A stretch of DNA of 64,000 bases, taken from Paenibacillus sp. MSJ-34. GTDB lineage: Bacteria > Bacillota > Bacilli > Paenibacillales > Paenibacillaceae. The translations under genes were made by a program, and so were the position numbers. The stretch covers positions 1 to 64,000 of the forward strand of contig NZ_JAHLPR010000011.1 of the NCBI RefSeq assembly GCF_018918005.1, read 5' to 3'. Below, piece by piece: positions 16,181-24,601 of the stretch; the first letter of the stretch is position 1, and every line of letters starts with the position of its first letter. The notes beneath the pieces were generated by a model, which did no database searches, was not told the DNA's origin, and was given only the letters and a program-made list of their open reading frames with translations.

Positions 16181-16606
16181 TTGGTACGTATCCTTGATAA
16201 AGCGGCCGTTCAACCGCTTAGCCGCTTCAACCCGGCCAAATCGTTTACGATTCGACGTTCCCCGCAAAGATCTGGCATTGCATCGATCGCTGTACGAATT
16301 CCAGCGAATTCACAACCGAACCGGGTAGATTTGGTGGCATCCGTTGGTGTCAGAGGTGTTAAAGGCATTGCGCAAATTCGCTTTAGAGTCTTCCGTGGCA
16401 ATAAAGAAATTTTCAACACACAGCAAGGTATCGAATCTAAAGGTTCGGAGCAAAATTATATCGTTACCTTCCAAGCTGAAGATAGAAATGTAAGGGCAGG
16501 TACTCATGCTTACACAGTCACAGCAGAAAACCTAACTGCAAATACAAGAGTAGATGTAGTAGGACCAATATCTTTTAGCGGGTTAGCGGTTAAAACCAGA
16601 AACTAA
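16181..16606 (+). CDS. Exosporium protein C-like
   Basis: A 141-residue protein resembling the exosporium protein C family of spore formers. The core pattern is RRSPQRSGIASIAVRIP, then VDLVASVGVRGVKGIAQIRF, RVFRGNKEIFNTQQGIES, then the C-terminal SGLAVKTRN. The predicted fold is all-beta and TNF-like. The start is TTG: AGAGGAG lies eight bases ahead and no in-frame ATG exists. There is no signal peptide, as expected for a protein assembled onto spores from the mother cell. It is single. The family recognition is from memory of the motif pattern and is moderately sure. Confidence 0.62.
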   Translation: MVRILDKAAVQPLSRFNPAKSFTIRRSPQRSGIASIAVRIPANSQPNRVDLVASVGVRGVKGIAQIRFRVFRGNKEIFNTQQGIESKGSEQNYIVTFQAEDRNVRAGTHAYTVTAENLTANTRVDVVGPISFSGLAVKTRN

Positions 16607-16611
16607 CAGCA

Positions 16612-16758
16612 CCTCATACCATCGGCGTCGCCAATAACGAGCCCGGAGCGTCCTCTTTCTATGAGCGGATCGTGACGTTCATGCAAAAGCGCGGTCTTAC
16701 GCACATCCGCTTCGGATTGGAAGCGGCCGGGCCGTTCCCCTGCCCATTCGCTCGCTTG
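16612..16758 (+). mobile_element. Relic of an IS110-type transposase, N-terminal piece
   Basis: Immediately after the exosporium-like gene, one frame without a start reads TIGVANNEPGASSFYERI, then TFMQKRGLTHIRFGLEAAGP. The (V/I)GVANNEPG and GLEA(T/A)G motifs are those of the N-terminal DEDD domain of IS110-family transposases. Similarity ends at about 16758, where the leftward racemase remnant begins. There is no start codon and no rest of the gene, so it is a decayed fragment. Confidence 0.55.
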
Positions 16759-16774
16759 ACACCATTTTATTCTT

Positions 16775-17481
16775 TCATTTTGACTCCTCGTCTCCTAACG
16801 CATAATCAACGGCAGCCTCGGCATGAAGCCGTGTTGTATCATAAATCGGGATATTACAGTCGTCTTTTGAGATGAGCATTGCGATTTCCGTACATCCGAG
16901 AATAACAGCTTCCGCTCCCTTACGGATAAGACTGTCAATGATGTCTAGATATCTTTTCTTTGAATGTTCATTTATTATTCCAAGACAAAGCTCGTTATAG
17001 ATGATATCGTGAATGACTACTCGATCCGCTTCATCCGGAACAACCACCTCAAGTCCAAACCGATCGACAAGTCTGCCCTTGTAAAATGGTTCCTCCATAG
17101 TAAAAGCGGTCCCTAACAAAGCCACCTTCTTGATATGATCGCTAACAATTTTATTTGCTGTTGCATCTGCAATATGAAGTAAAGGAATCGATACCGAGTT
17201 CATTACTTCGGGCGCCATCTTGTGCATCGTATTCGTACATATGACGATGACTTCGGCTCCGCCTGCTTCAAGTTTTTGTGCCGATTCATCATGATCTTCG
17301 TAGCCTCGGTCCAATTCCCTTGATGCTGGAGATCCTTGATTTCTTGAAAATCTACGGAATATAGCAGACTCTTTGCTGAGTGGTGTCCACCTTTCCTTTC
17401 TTTTACCCTCTCATTGATGATCTGGTAATAGAGCATGGATGATTCCCAACTCATGCCGCCTATAAGTCCTATTGTTTTCAC
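16775..17481 (-). pseudogene. Aspartate/glutamate racemase family gene, frameshifted
   Basis: Two frames together make one complete racemase. The 5' part starts MKTIGLIGGMSWESSMLYYQ and runs to TEATKIMM near 17285; the 3' part continues ESAQKLEAGGAEVIVICTNTMH to the end at 16775. Inserting a single base after ATGATG restores one frame of about 235 codons, the normal family length. Both catalytic cysteines are present (VICTNTM and ILGCTEI). The enzyme would interconvert L and D forms of aspartate or glutamate. It is either a recent pseudogene or a base-calling error. Confidence 0.82.
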
Positions 17482-17504
17482 TATCTGATCACATCCATTC
17501 TTTT

Positions 17505-17729
17505 TTATCTTATTTTTTGTTTCAAATCGAAAGACACGCCTCTTTCTTCGACCGCCCGAATATAATGCCCGTCCGGATCGTAGAAGGTGAAATAACCGAA
17601 ATCATTAGTAAATTCAGGTTCTTTATCAATATGGGCTCCAGCTTGTTGAATCCGATCATGCAACGCAAGCAAATCATTCGTTAGCATCTCAACCATCGTC
17701 ACGTGCCCCGTCACTTTCTTTGAACTTAC
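17505..17729 (-). pseudogene. VOC-fold protein remnant (C-terminal half)
   Basis: Reads KKVTGHVTMVEMLTNDLLAL, then AGAHIDKEPEFTNDFGYFTF and ends FYDPDGHYIRAVEER. The D-P-D-G-H-Y-I motif is the closing strand of glyoxalase/bleomycin-resistance proteins. Only about 75 codons of the usual 120-130 are left, and upstream it merges with the end of the Rrf2 gene without its own ribosome site. This looks like an N-terminally deleted relic. Confidence 0.6.
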
Positions 17730-17745
17730 TGCTTTCTTATAAGTT

Positions 17746-18255
17746 TTAGTCTGAATTTTTATTCTTAAAATAGTTGCGGCTACCAGCTCGCACGTTCTCA
17801 GGTAAAACATGATCTAGTTCCTTATTCAACCAAGCAAGAGTTTTATTACGTAAAACCTTTCGCATATGCTCTTCTGCTTCCAACATCGTCAAGTTAATTG
17901 TACATAAAGGATTACTTTGAGTGCATGACGTACATTCTTCATTATCTTTATACATGACATTCGTTTTTAATATATTTTTACATTGAAAAATAGGTTTCTT
18001 TCCTTCAACCGCTTCAACTACATCCCAAAACGAGATCTCCTCGGGAAGTTTAGCTAATTTATATCCTCCCTTTACACCAGGTGTAGAGCTCACAATACCA
18101 GCCTTAGTCAATTTACCGAAAACTTTCGAGAGATACGTTTCCGAAAGCCCTTGAAATTCTGAAAGATCTTTTATTCCTATACTTTCCTCTTCCGGTATGT
18201 CTATTAAATAAACAAGGCTATGCAAAGCATATTCAACCATTACACTGTACTGCAT
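17746..18255 (-). CDS. Rrf2 family transcriptional regulator
   Basis: A 169-residue Rrf2-type winged-helix regulator. It starts MQYSVMVEYALHSLVYL, has the HTH GLSETYLSKVFGKLTKAGIV (about residues 34-53), and the wing TPGVKGGYKLAK. The C-terminal half has cysteines in FQCKN, EECTSCTQ and PLCTI (about 92-118), the position where Rrf2 proteins hold a Fe-S cluster or act as thiol sensors. It is divergent from the azoreductase-like gene at 18449, which is probably its target; a redox or electrophile signal is inferred. Confidence 0.9.
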   Translation of the reverse strand: MQYSVMVEYALHSLVYLIDIPEEESIGIKDLSEFQGLSETYLSKVFGKLTKAGIVSSTPGVKGGYKLAKLPEEISFWDVVEAVEGKKPIFQCKNILKTNVMYKDNEECTSCTQSNPLCTINLTMLEAEEHMRKVLRNKTLAWLNKELDHVLPENVRAGSRNYFKNKNSD

Positions 18256-18448
18256 CGATCACATCACCCGCTTTCATGGTAAGAGGTATACAAAAACATA
18301 GTATAGCATCAATTTCATTTTGTAAATTTACGTAAATTATATGGCTGAAAGTTGACATGCCATTGGGGAAAATATATTATGGATTATACTAATCGTCGAT
18401 TAAGTTGATCGATAATAATAAACTTTTCAATTTAGGAGGAAAATATAC

Positions 18449-19108
18449 ATGAGTAAATTGCTTATCATCAATGCACACCCCGTATTTGATTCTAAAACCT
18501 CTGCGAGTCTAAATGTATTTCATTACTTCTTGAAAGTATACAAAAAGAAGCATTCAACTGATGAAGTCATTGAACAAATTAATCTGTACGAAGATGAAGT
18601 ACCCCTGTTAGATAAAAAAGTTCTAAGCGCATGGGCGAAACAAAAGGATGGGGAAAAATTAACAAGTCAAGAAAAAGAAGTAACAGACCGCATGAATGAG
18701 ATATTGAAGCAATTCAAAAGTGCGAATAAGTATGTCATTGTTTATCCGTTGCATAACTTCAATATCCCCTCAAAACTAAAGGATTATATGGATAATATTA
18801 TGATTGCGAGGGAAACTTTTACATATACCGATACTGCATCGGACAATGGAAGAAGATCCGTCGGTCTTCTCAACGATGGAAGAAGCATCGTTGTCATTCA
18901 AGCCAGTGGATCAATATTCACCAATAATGACTATTATACCGAAGTGGAGTACTCGCATAAATTTTTGAAGTCCATGTTTCATCTGATTGGAATCGAAGAT
19001 TTTGAAACCATTCGAGTACAAGGAACAGCCATTCTGGACAGAAATGAAGTATTACAAAAAGGATATAAAGAAGCTGAAGAGCAAGCTATAAAATTAGCGG
19101 CTAAATAG
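18449..19108 (+). CDS. FMN-dependent NADH azoreductase-like flavoprotein
   Basis: A 219-residue flavodoxin-fold NAD(P)H oxidoreductase. It opens KLLIINAHPVFDSKTSASLN, the FMN phosphate-binding strand and loop, and carries VYPLHNFNIPSKLKDYMDNI (about 98-117), the azoreductase/quinone reductase active-site helix, with the F-T-Y-T stretch after it. These enzymes reduce quinones and azo compounds with two electrons. TAGGAGGA precedes the ATG. It is divergent from the Rrf2 regulator, consistent with quinone or electrophile stress control. Confidence 0.88.
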   Translation: MSKLLIINAHPVFDSKTSASLNVFHYFLKVYKKKHSTDEVIEQINLYEDEVPLLDKKVLSAWAKQKDGEKLTSQEKEVTDRMNEILKQFKSANKYVIVYPLHNFNIPSKLKDYMDNIMIARETFTYTDTASDNGRRSVGLLNDGRSIVVIQASGSIFTNNDYYTEVEYSHKFLKSMFHLIGIEDFETIRVQGTAILDRNEVLQKGYKEAEEQAIKLAAK

Positions 19109-19128
19109 GAAATACAAAAAAATATGGC

Positions 19129-19157
19129 AGCCGATCTGTAGGATTGGTTGTTTTTTT
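19129..19157 (+). terminator. Terminator after the azoreductase gene
   Basis: GCCGATC, TGTA, GGATTGGT (with GU pairs), followed by TGTTTTTTTAT. Confidence 0.65.
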
Positions 19158-19202
19158 ATATTAATCTGCTGATATTTCTTAAAGTGTGTACCGTCACTTA
19201 TG

Positions 19203-19226
19203 GTACGGTTCTCTGCGCTGTCAGTC
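19203..19226. repeat. Dispersed intergenic motif, copy 2 (diverged)
   Basis: GTACGGTTCTCTGCGCTGTC. It matches the cores at 817 and 35079 (CGGTT, four variable bases, GCGCTG) but lacks the GTAACGG end. Confidence 0.3.
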
Positions 19227-19231
19227 TGATT

Positions 19232-19762
19232 CTAAAACTGGACTTCATTGGTGAGAACAATAGCAGCAAATTGAGCAAGAATGCTATTGTGATGGTTTAT
19301 TATTTTTTCTGCCGTTAATTCGTCGGTATCATAGGTACTGTGGCAATCCTTCACCAATTCTACTTGATAACCATGAGAAAAACCACTCTTCACGGTCGTG
19401 TCCACACAATACTCGGTCTGGATTCCGCACATAATTAAAGTGTCGATACAGAGGTCCTTAAGCTGATTGTGGAGCCCCGATTCCAGAAACGAATCCGCAT
19501 GAGATTTAATAATGATATGATCGTGTTCAACGGGAGCGATCTGCTCGTGTACTCGCCACAGCGGTTGATTCTCGGATCTCAGTGAGCCTTCACGCTCGGT
19601 AAACATGATATAGAAAATGGGTGAGTTGCTCTTGCGGGCTTTTTCAATCAAGCGCTTGGTATTGGCAAGCAATTTTTCTTCTTGATAAAGAGATTTTCCA
19701 CCGAAATTTTTCCATACAAAAGGCATAACCTGCATGTCTATAATTAGAAGTGCTTTTTTCAT
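19232..19762 (-). CDS. Isochorismatase-family cysteine hydrolase
   Basis: A 176-residue cysteine hydrolase. KKALLIIDMQVMPFVW holds the catalytic aspartate, KARKSNSPIFYI follows, then IKSHADSF with the catalytic lysine, and LIMCGIQTEYCVDTTVKSGF with the catalytic cysteine (CVDTT). Members hydrolyse amides or vinyl ethers, nicotinamide-like or ureido substrates among them. The ATG at 19762 follows AGGAG. It lies just after the XRE regulator gene, so both are probably one operon. The substrate is unknown. Confidence 0.9.
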   Translation of the reverse strand: MKKALLIIDMQVMPFVWKNFGGKSLYQEEKLLANTKRLIEKARKSNSPIFYIMFTEREGSLRSENQPLWRVHEQIAPVEHDHIIIKSHADSFLESGLHNQLKDLCIDTLIMCGIQTEYCVDTTVKSGFSHGYQVELVKDCHSTYDTDELTAEKIINHHNSILAQFAAIVLTNEVQF

Positions 19763-19763
19763 T

Positions 19764-20375
19764 TCAGTTAATTCTCCTTGTTCTGCGCTTCGTTTTCTCA
19801 TGTTTCCATAATCCGTGCCGATTGCAGTACGTATATAACGTTCCGCCGTACATTTTTGGGAAACGCACTTCTGCGGCTTGTTCAGGGTACAATCTTACGA
19901 TCAGCACCCTATCGTAAGAGATATAAGCAATAAAGGCTATATAATGATCTCTGCTCATCTCATGTTGAATTTTAATAAAGTAATCATCTTCAATCTCATC
20001 AACGGTTATTTGGTGCTCATCGTTCTCAATATTTGAAAGCATCGGCTCCAAAATCCTGCCACAACACGAAATGCTTGTTGAACCTGTACTGGTTATGATA
20101 TTGCTGCAACTTTGACATACGTAAAAATTGATGTTCTTCATATTCCCTCTATTCTCTTCATTCGGATCCAGTTCCCCCAATAAAATCTTCTCGATATTTA
20201 CTCCCAGACTCTTGGATAACTCGCTTAACAAGGACACGTCTGGGCACCCTAAACCGCGTTCCCATTTGGAAATCGTCTTATCGCTAATATTCATAAGATC
20301 GGCTAAATCTTTCTGAGTCATGTTTTTCTCTTTTCGGAGACTCAGAATGAGTCTCCCCACCTTCTGGCAATCCAT
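19764..20375 (-). CDS. XRE regulator with zinc-ribbon-like C-terminal domain
   Basis: A 203-residue regulator. The N-terminal Cro/CI helix-turn-helix reads MTQKDLADLMNISDKTISKW (about 19-38), with the ERGLGCPDVSLL extension. The second half starts YVCQSCSNIITSTG and contains ISCCGRILEPM and a C-terminal IAYISYDRVLIVRLYPEQ; this is a desulfoferrodoxin-like, metal-binding domain shared by a family of clostridial and bacillal XRE proteins. The start at 20375 is set by GGAGG eight bases upstream. The isochorismatase-like gene follows by one base and is probably co-transcribed. Confidence 0.85.
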   Translation of the reverse strand: MDCQKVGRLILSLRKEKNMTQKDLADLMNISDKTISKWERGLGCPDVSLLSELSKSLGVNIEKILLGELDPNEENRGNMKNINFYVCQSCSNIITSTGSTSISCCGRILEPMLSNIENDEHQITVDEIEDDYFIKIQHEMSRDHYIAFIAYISYDRVLIVRLYPEQAAEVRFPKMYGGTLYTYCNRHGLWKHEKTKRRTRRIN

Positions 20376-20480
20376 ATTGTCCACCTCCCGTATTTCTAGA
20401 ATATTGATTAAGTGTTCCCTTCTCAATAAACGCTCCGTAGAGTGCCGTTATCCTGCGTTATCTTAAAAGCGATTTAATGA

Positions 20481-20517
20481 GGGGGGGCTTTTGCTTTCCG
20501 CAAGCAAAGGTCCCCCC
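20481..20517 (-). terminator. Long GC-rich hairpin
   Basis: GGGGGGGCTTTTGCTT pairs with AAGCAAAGGTCCCCCC around a short loop, a stem of about 16 pairs. It follows the leftward serine hydrolase operon. There is no clear T-tract, so it could also be an RNA stability or insulating element. Confidence 0.5.
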
Positions 20518-20643
20518 TCCAGATACCGCTTCGTTCTTTCCCCTTTCCAAATCCACTACGGACCAACTTTTCTTGAGGAACTTTCTTCTTTCTTATACGC
20601 AGGACTGTATCTTAATCCAGTTATGAAATACTTATAGCGACGT

Positions 20644-22770
20644 TTACTCCGCGGAAATCTCGAACTTCGTGCCGGCATCTCCGGCGAAAACAATGGCTCC
20701 TCCCGCGGGCAGTTCGACCTGATCCTTGCCTCCGACGACACTGAAGTAGACGCATGTTCCCTTCGCATTATAAACAGCGAAGGAAGCATTCGAGGGCATG
20801 TTCACCTTAACGATCTTGCCCCCGTCTTTGTCGCTTACCGAATACCATCGGGCGTAGCCGTTCGACGGAATCGTAACGATTGACTTCTTAGCGACGTAGA
20901 TGGGGTTCACGGCGTCCTCATTCACTAAAATGCTTCCGCCAACATCCAGGTACTCTGCACCATCCTGTGTAAAGAACGTATAGGCTGAAAGATCCCGCCC
21001 GCTCATTCCTGGAATTTGCAATTCGGAGACGGCCGTATTCGGGCCCGTTATTCGCTTATCCGACACGTACCCCGGCAATTGTTTCGACACATTCAATTGG
21101 AAGGGCTGCATCATCAAATAAACGATCGACGTATACTTCTCGTTCAGCAGATAATACTTCTTGCCGTCGCGCTTCATCCATGCTTTTCGAGTCTCTGCCG
21201 GAAGATCCTGGGGCCGGAGCTTCTCGGCGTTGTACTCCGATATCGCCTTCTGCCCAAGACCCGGCAACGAAGCGTATTGACGAAGCCATAAGTAGGTGCG
21301 GCCGTTCTCCTCCGTCACGAAGCTGATGATCGTATTCCCATACGCACTCCGGAACGTGCCGTCCGCCGAATACCCGAAGATCTGAGCCGGAGTATCGGGC
21401 GACTGCTCCGAAGTGACGGACATGACGCCGCCTTTGGTAATATCGATGTTTATCGTTCCACTGAACGCGCCATAGATTCCCGAATACTGCTGCACGGATT
21501 CCGGCATATCGGCCTTTACCGGCACACCGTACGACTTTTCAGGCTTGAATTCGGCAATTGTCCCCTTCTCCTTCAGCGCCCGCAGCAGGATTTCATTCGC
21601 CAGAAGCTGATTGTACACGCTGCTCCCGCCGGAAGTGACGACAGCTGCCGCCATGTCCTGCCCGGGAAGCACAACGAGCGAAGAGTGGTAGAGAAGTGTG
21701 TCCCCGCCTTTGGTCAGCGCCTTCATCCCGTATTCGCTGAAGGGATACGGATTGACGCTGTCCCAGCCGAGACCGTATTCGAATGAGCTGTCCGCATCGT
21801 CAGGCCACAAAGGCGTCTTGAATTCGTCTTGCGCCATGGCCGCAGCCGATTTGCCGGACAACACTTCTTCTGCTTTCCCCGTGAAAATTTGCGAGAATCG
21901 AGCCAAATCTTCCGCTGTGGAATAGATGCCTCCAATTCCGATCAAGCTGCTTGTCTCGTTGGGGAGTTGTCCTGTGTAGGCAGGATAATAGAGTCCGGCC
22001 ATCTTCGCTTCGTCCGGAGAATCGAGCGGCGTCGCCGTATTGGCCATACCCAGAGGCTCTGTCATATATCGATGGATATAAGAGGTAAAGTCCATGCCGC
22101 TGACTCGCTCGACCAGAATCTGGGCCAGCGTAAATCCGTCATTGCAGTAAACAGAATAAGCGCCCGGGTCCGCCTTTAAGGTCTGGCCGGCCAGTTGCTT
22201 CAGCAGAGTATCGTAGGCGTAAGTATCGTTATCTTCGAATAAAAAGGCGTTCGTCATCGACGATCCGTTCAGACCGGAAGAATGATTCAGCAGCATGCGC
22301 GGCGTAATCTGCTTGTAGCGTTCATCCTTCATCGCAAACTCGGGAATATACCGGACGACCGGCGTATCGAGATCGATTTTCCCTTGGTCGACCAACTGCA
22401 TGACGGCAACCGTTGTAAACATTTTACTCGTCGAGCCGATCCCGTACATCGTGTCTTTCGTGAGCGGCTTCTGTCCCTTCTCGTCATTCTTGCCGGATTG
22501 GCCGGATACGACGATGCGGCCATGATCGATAAGGGCATACTGCACGCTGTTCGTACCGTAAGTTTTCGTGAGTAGATCTGCCTTTTCCTTTGCAACTTTC
22601 CGGGTTGCTTCGTAGGTGAGCAAAGCCTCGTCCGAAGGCGAGTCCTTTGCCGCCATTCGCACGGTTATCGGAACAGCACTTGGCTTCTCTGCCAGTGCTG
22701 TGTTGTCGTCGCAGAAGGCGAGCAGCAGACACGAAGATAGCAAAGCTCCTATGATCCATCGACTTTTCAT
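20644..22770 (-). CDS. Secreted beta-lactamase-fold serine hydrolase
   Basis: A 708-residue exported protein. Signal peptide at residues 1-27 (IIGALLSSCLLLAFC core; the cysteine could be a lipobox). The class C beta-lactamase/penicillin-binding fold spans about 55-390: GSTSKMF (SxxK, near 112-118), a YCN motif near 208 and KGGDTLLYHSS near 357. The C-terminal 300 residues are beta-rich. Members are esterases or D-amino-acid peptidases more often than true beta-lactamases. GGGAGAG lies ahead of the ATG. It is the last gene of a GntR, membrane protein, hydrolase operon. Confidence 0.86.
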   Translation of the reverse strand: MKSRWIIGALLSSCLLLAFCDDNTALAEKPSAVPITVRMAAKDSPSDEALLTYEATRKVAKEKADLLTKTYGTNSVQYALIDHGRIVVSGQSGKNDEKGQKPLTKDTMYGIGSTSKMFTTVAVMQLVDQGKIDLDTPVVRYIPEFAMKDERYKQITPRMLLNHSSGLNGSSMTNAFLFEDNDTYAYDTLLKQLAGQTLKADPGAYSVYCNDGFTLAQILVERVSGMDFTSYIHRYMTEPLGMANTATPLDSPDEAKMAGLYYPAYTGQLPNETSSLIGIGGIYSTAEDLARFSQIFTGKAEEVLSGKSAAAMAQDEFKTPLWPDDADSSFEYGLGWDSVNPYPFSEYGMKALTKGGDTLLYHSSLVVLPGQDMAAAVVTSGGSSVYNQLLANEILLRALKEKGTIAEFKPEKSYGVPVKADMPESVQQYSGIYGAFSGTINIDITKGGVMSVTSEQSPDTPAQIFGYSADGTFRSAYGNTIISFVTEENGRTYLWLRQYASLPGLGQKAISEYNAEKLRPQDLPAETRKAWMKRDGKKYYLLNEKYTSIVYLMMQPFQLNVSKQLPGYVSDKRITGPNTAVSELQIPGMSGRDLSAYTFFTQDGAEYLDVGGSILVNEDAVNPIYVAKKSIVTIPSNGYARWYSVSDKDGGKIVKVNMPSNASFAVYNAKGTCVYFSVVGGKDQVELPAGGAIVFAGDAGTKFEISAE

Positions 22771-22803
22771 TCTTTGAACTCTCCCTCCAAGAGATTGCTT
22801 TAT

Positions 22804-23880
22804 TTATCGAAAAATGAGAATGGGTACGAAAATGGCGGTCGCCAGAACGGCTATCGTCGCAGCGGCTATGATCTTGCCGCGCGGATTAGCCATATTGATC
22901 GTCCATCCGAATCCGTATCGATCCGGAACGAATAAGGCCGGGTCTTCGGGGTTCGCGTACATGCTGCCGAGCCACTTCCAGTGCCTCTCCTCCTGCGACG
23001 GAACGTCCCTTTGCTGATCAAGACCTCGGAACCGCAGGTAAAGCAAGACGCCGAGCAGCGTCAAGAAGAACACCGCTATGAACGAGACGTTGTAGCGGAT
23101 AAGCAAATTGAGTTTCCAGCCGTACAGTATTACGGCTTGCAACAACCCTAAGTTTGCAATCCCCAGCAGCGAAATGCCCCACGCCGCAATCGAATGGATT
23201 TTCTTGAGCTTCAACTGTTTCCGCAACGAACCTTCCCGGTCCTGGGGATCCAGCGATGTCCTGGCGCGGCGGATCATCAGATTATAGCCGGCGAATAACG
23301 CGATCATTAGCGCTTGCACGATGTTCATCATGAACACGGTCCGTACGGATTTGGAAATGTAAACATCCGGCAAGCCGTTCGGCCCCATATGTATCGCGAA
23401 CGACTGCGGAATCGCGTCCCATCTCGCAACGGCAAAGAAGATGCATAGCGCCATCACGGCGACATGCGCCGAATACCACCAAGAGCCCAGCACCGAACCA
23501 TGCGTTCGGCCGACCGCGAGGCTTGCTGCGCGCTTTGTCTGCACGTCAACCTGCCATCCTCTGGCTGCCTTCAAGCGTTGCGCGGACATCCGGCTGATCC
23601 GAATGGCGAAGACCGACACAATCATTAAAAGCAAGATGGCTATCGTCCAACTCAGGATACTCCGACCCGTCGTTTGATGACGCGTCACGAAAAAGCAAGC
23701 TACTCCGATGACGATCGCAAAACCGCCAGTGAGCAAAACGTAATTCCGGCGAATGCGTTGGACGGCCGTATCTTGCAGGGCCTCCCCCGGCAGCGCGATG
23801 CCGAACAACACGGTCCGCAAGCCAATATAGGCCTGTATGCCGATCAACAACGCGATAAATAAATAAAAGCTCGATATCAT
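22804..23880 (-). CDS. Polytopic membrane protein (DUF1648/DUF5808-like)
   Basis: A 358-residue membrane protein with about eight helices. The segment FAVARWDAIPQSFAIHMGPNGLPD matches the first part of the DUF1648 domain (helix, then P-x-H-x-G-x-x-G-x-P-D). The C-terminus has HWKWLGSMYANPEDPALFVP and YGFGWTINMANP, the DUF5808 motif. Both domains commonly occur together next to GntR/YtrA regulators. I chose ATG 23880 because AGGAG lies seven bases ahead. It lies between gntR and the serine hydrolase in one operon. Function is unknown; envelope stress or transport is often assumed. Confidence 0.82.
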   Translation of the reverse strand: MISSFYLFIALLIGIQAYIGLRTVLFGIALPGEALQDTAVQRIRRNYVLLTGGFAIVIGVACFFVTRHQTTGRSILSWTIAILLLMIVSVFAIRISRMSAQRLKAARGWQVDVQTKRAASLAVGRTHGSVLGSWWYSAHVAVMALCIFFAVARWDAIPQSFAIHMGPNGLPDVYISKSVRTVFMMNIVQALMIALFAGYNLMIRRARTSLDPQDREGSLRKQLKLKKIHSIAAWGISLLGIANLGLLQAVILYGWKLNLLIRYNVSFIAVFFLTLLGVLLYLRFRGLDQQRDVPSQEERHWKWLGSMYANPEDPALFVPDRYGFGWTINMANPRGKIIAAATIAVLATAIFVPILIFR

Positions 23881-23897
23881 GATCGTCTCCTGTGCAG

Positions 23898-24299
23898 TCA
23901 ACGCTGTTCACCTCCGCGATTTGTAATGGTATTCCGATACAACGACCTGCTCTGCTGCGCGAATGCCTCTTCCGTCATGCCTCGTACCGCTGCTTCCGCC
24001 GCAAGAGACCGGAGCTGCCGCCGGAGCTTCTCCTCGAACGCCTCCGTCATGCCGGGCATCCCGTCGGGCTGAACGACAACGCCCTTTTTCCGGTGTACTT
24101 GAAGGAAGCCCTCCTGCTTGAGCAAGTTGTAAGATTTGTTGACGGTATGGAGATTGATCCCCAAGTCCTCCGCCAAGCTCCGGACCGACGGAAGCGGGTC
24201 GCCCGGCTGCAACGCGCCGGAGGCGATCCCTTCGATGATTTGGTCAACCAGTTGTGCGTAAATCGGGGTTTCCGATTGAAGATCGAGCTCTATGAACAT
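23898..24299 (-). CDS. GntR family regulator, YtrA type
   Basis: A 133-residue YtrA-type GntR protein: a winged helix with a short helical dimerisation tail. It opens MFIELDLQSETPIYAQLVDQ, followed by ASGALQPGDPLPSVRSLAED and the recognition helix NLHTVNKSYNLLKQEGFLQV. The start is set by AAGGAGAG eight bases upstream. It heads the operon with the DUF1648-like and serine hydrolase genes. A perfect 14-bp-arm palindrome lies upstream at 24482-24514, and this is very probably its autoregulatory operator. Confidence 0.91.
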   Translation of the reverse strand: MFIELDLQSETPIYAQLVDQIIEGIASGALQPGDPLPSVRSLAEDLGINLHTVNKSYNLLKQEGFLQVHRKKGVVVQPDGMPGMTEAFEEKLRRQLRSLAAEAAVRGMTEEAFAQQSRSLYRNTITNRGGEQR

Positions 24300-24330
24300 G
24301 AATATCTCTCCTTTTGGCAGCTGCACGTGT

Positions 24331-24459
24331 TCAGGAACCAAGGTGGCCGATAATGCCGTGCAGAAGCACTTCGAGCGAATAGGACATCAGCAGCGCGCCG
24401 ACAATGGCGACAGGCAATCATTACCCATGCGCGATTTTGACATGTCGAAGCCGTTCCAT
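24331..24459 (-). pseudogene. Decayed leading gene of the GntR operon
   Basis: A strong site AAGGAGGG precedes ATG, giving MERLRHVKIAHG, then two stops (TAA TGA), and the same frame continues LPVAIVGALLMSYSLEVLLH, a hydrophobic stretch, to a stop just before gntR. This looks like a small membrane-protein gene that has lost its open frame. It may instead be read as a 12-codon leader. It lies between the palindromic operator and gntR. Confidence 0.4.
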
Positions 24460-24481
24460 ATTGAACCACCCTCCTTTTTTA

Positions 24482-24514
24482 CATATGTGTTATATTACAT
24501 ATATAACACATATG
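24482..24514. promoter_or_regulatory. Perfect 14-bp inverted repeat, GntR/YtrA operator
   Basis: CATATGTGTTATAT (24482-24495), spacer TACAT, ATATAACACATATG (24501-24514). Every pair of the arms matches. It lies just upstream of the first ribosome site of the GntR operon. Confidence 0.8.
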
Positions 24515-24601
24515 ATAATGAAGCGCAAGGTCCAGTTGTGGATTCAGCTGATTTTCCGGTCAGCTGCACTAGTAAATGACCCTATCTACCGTCTGTAAAG
24601 C

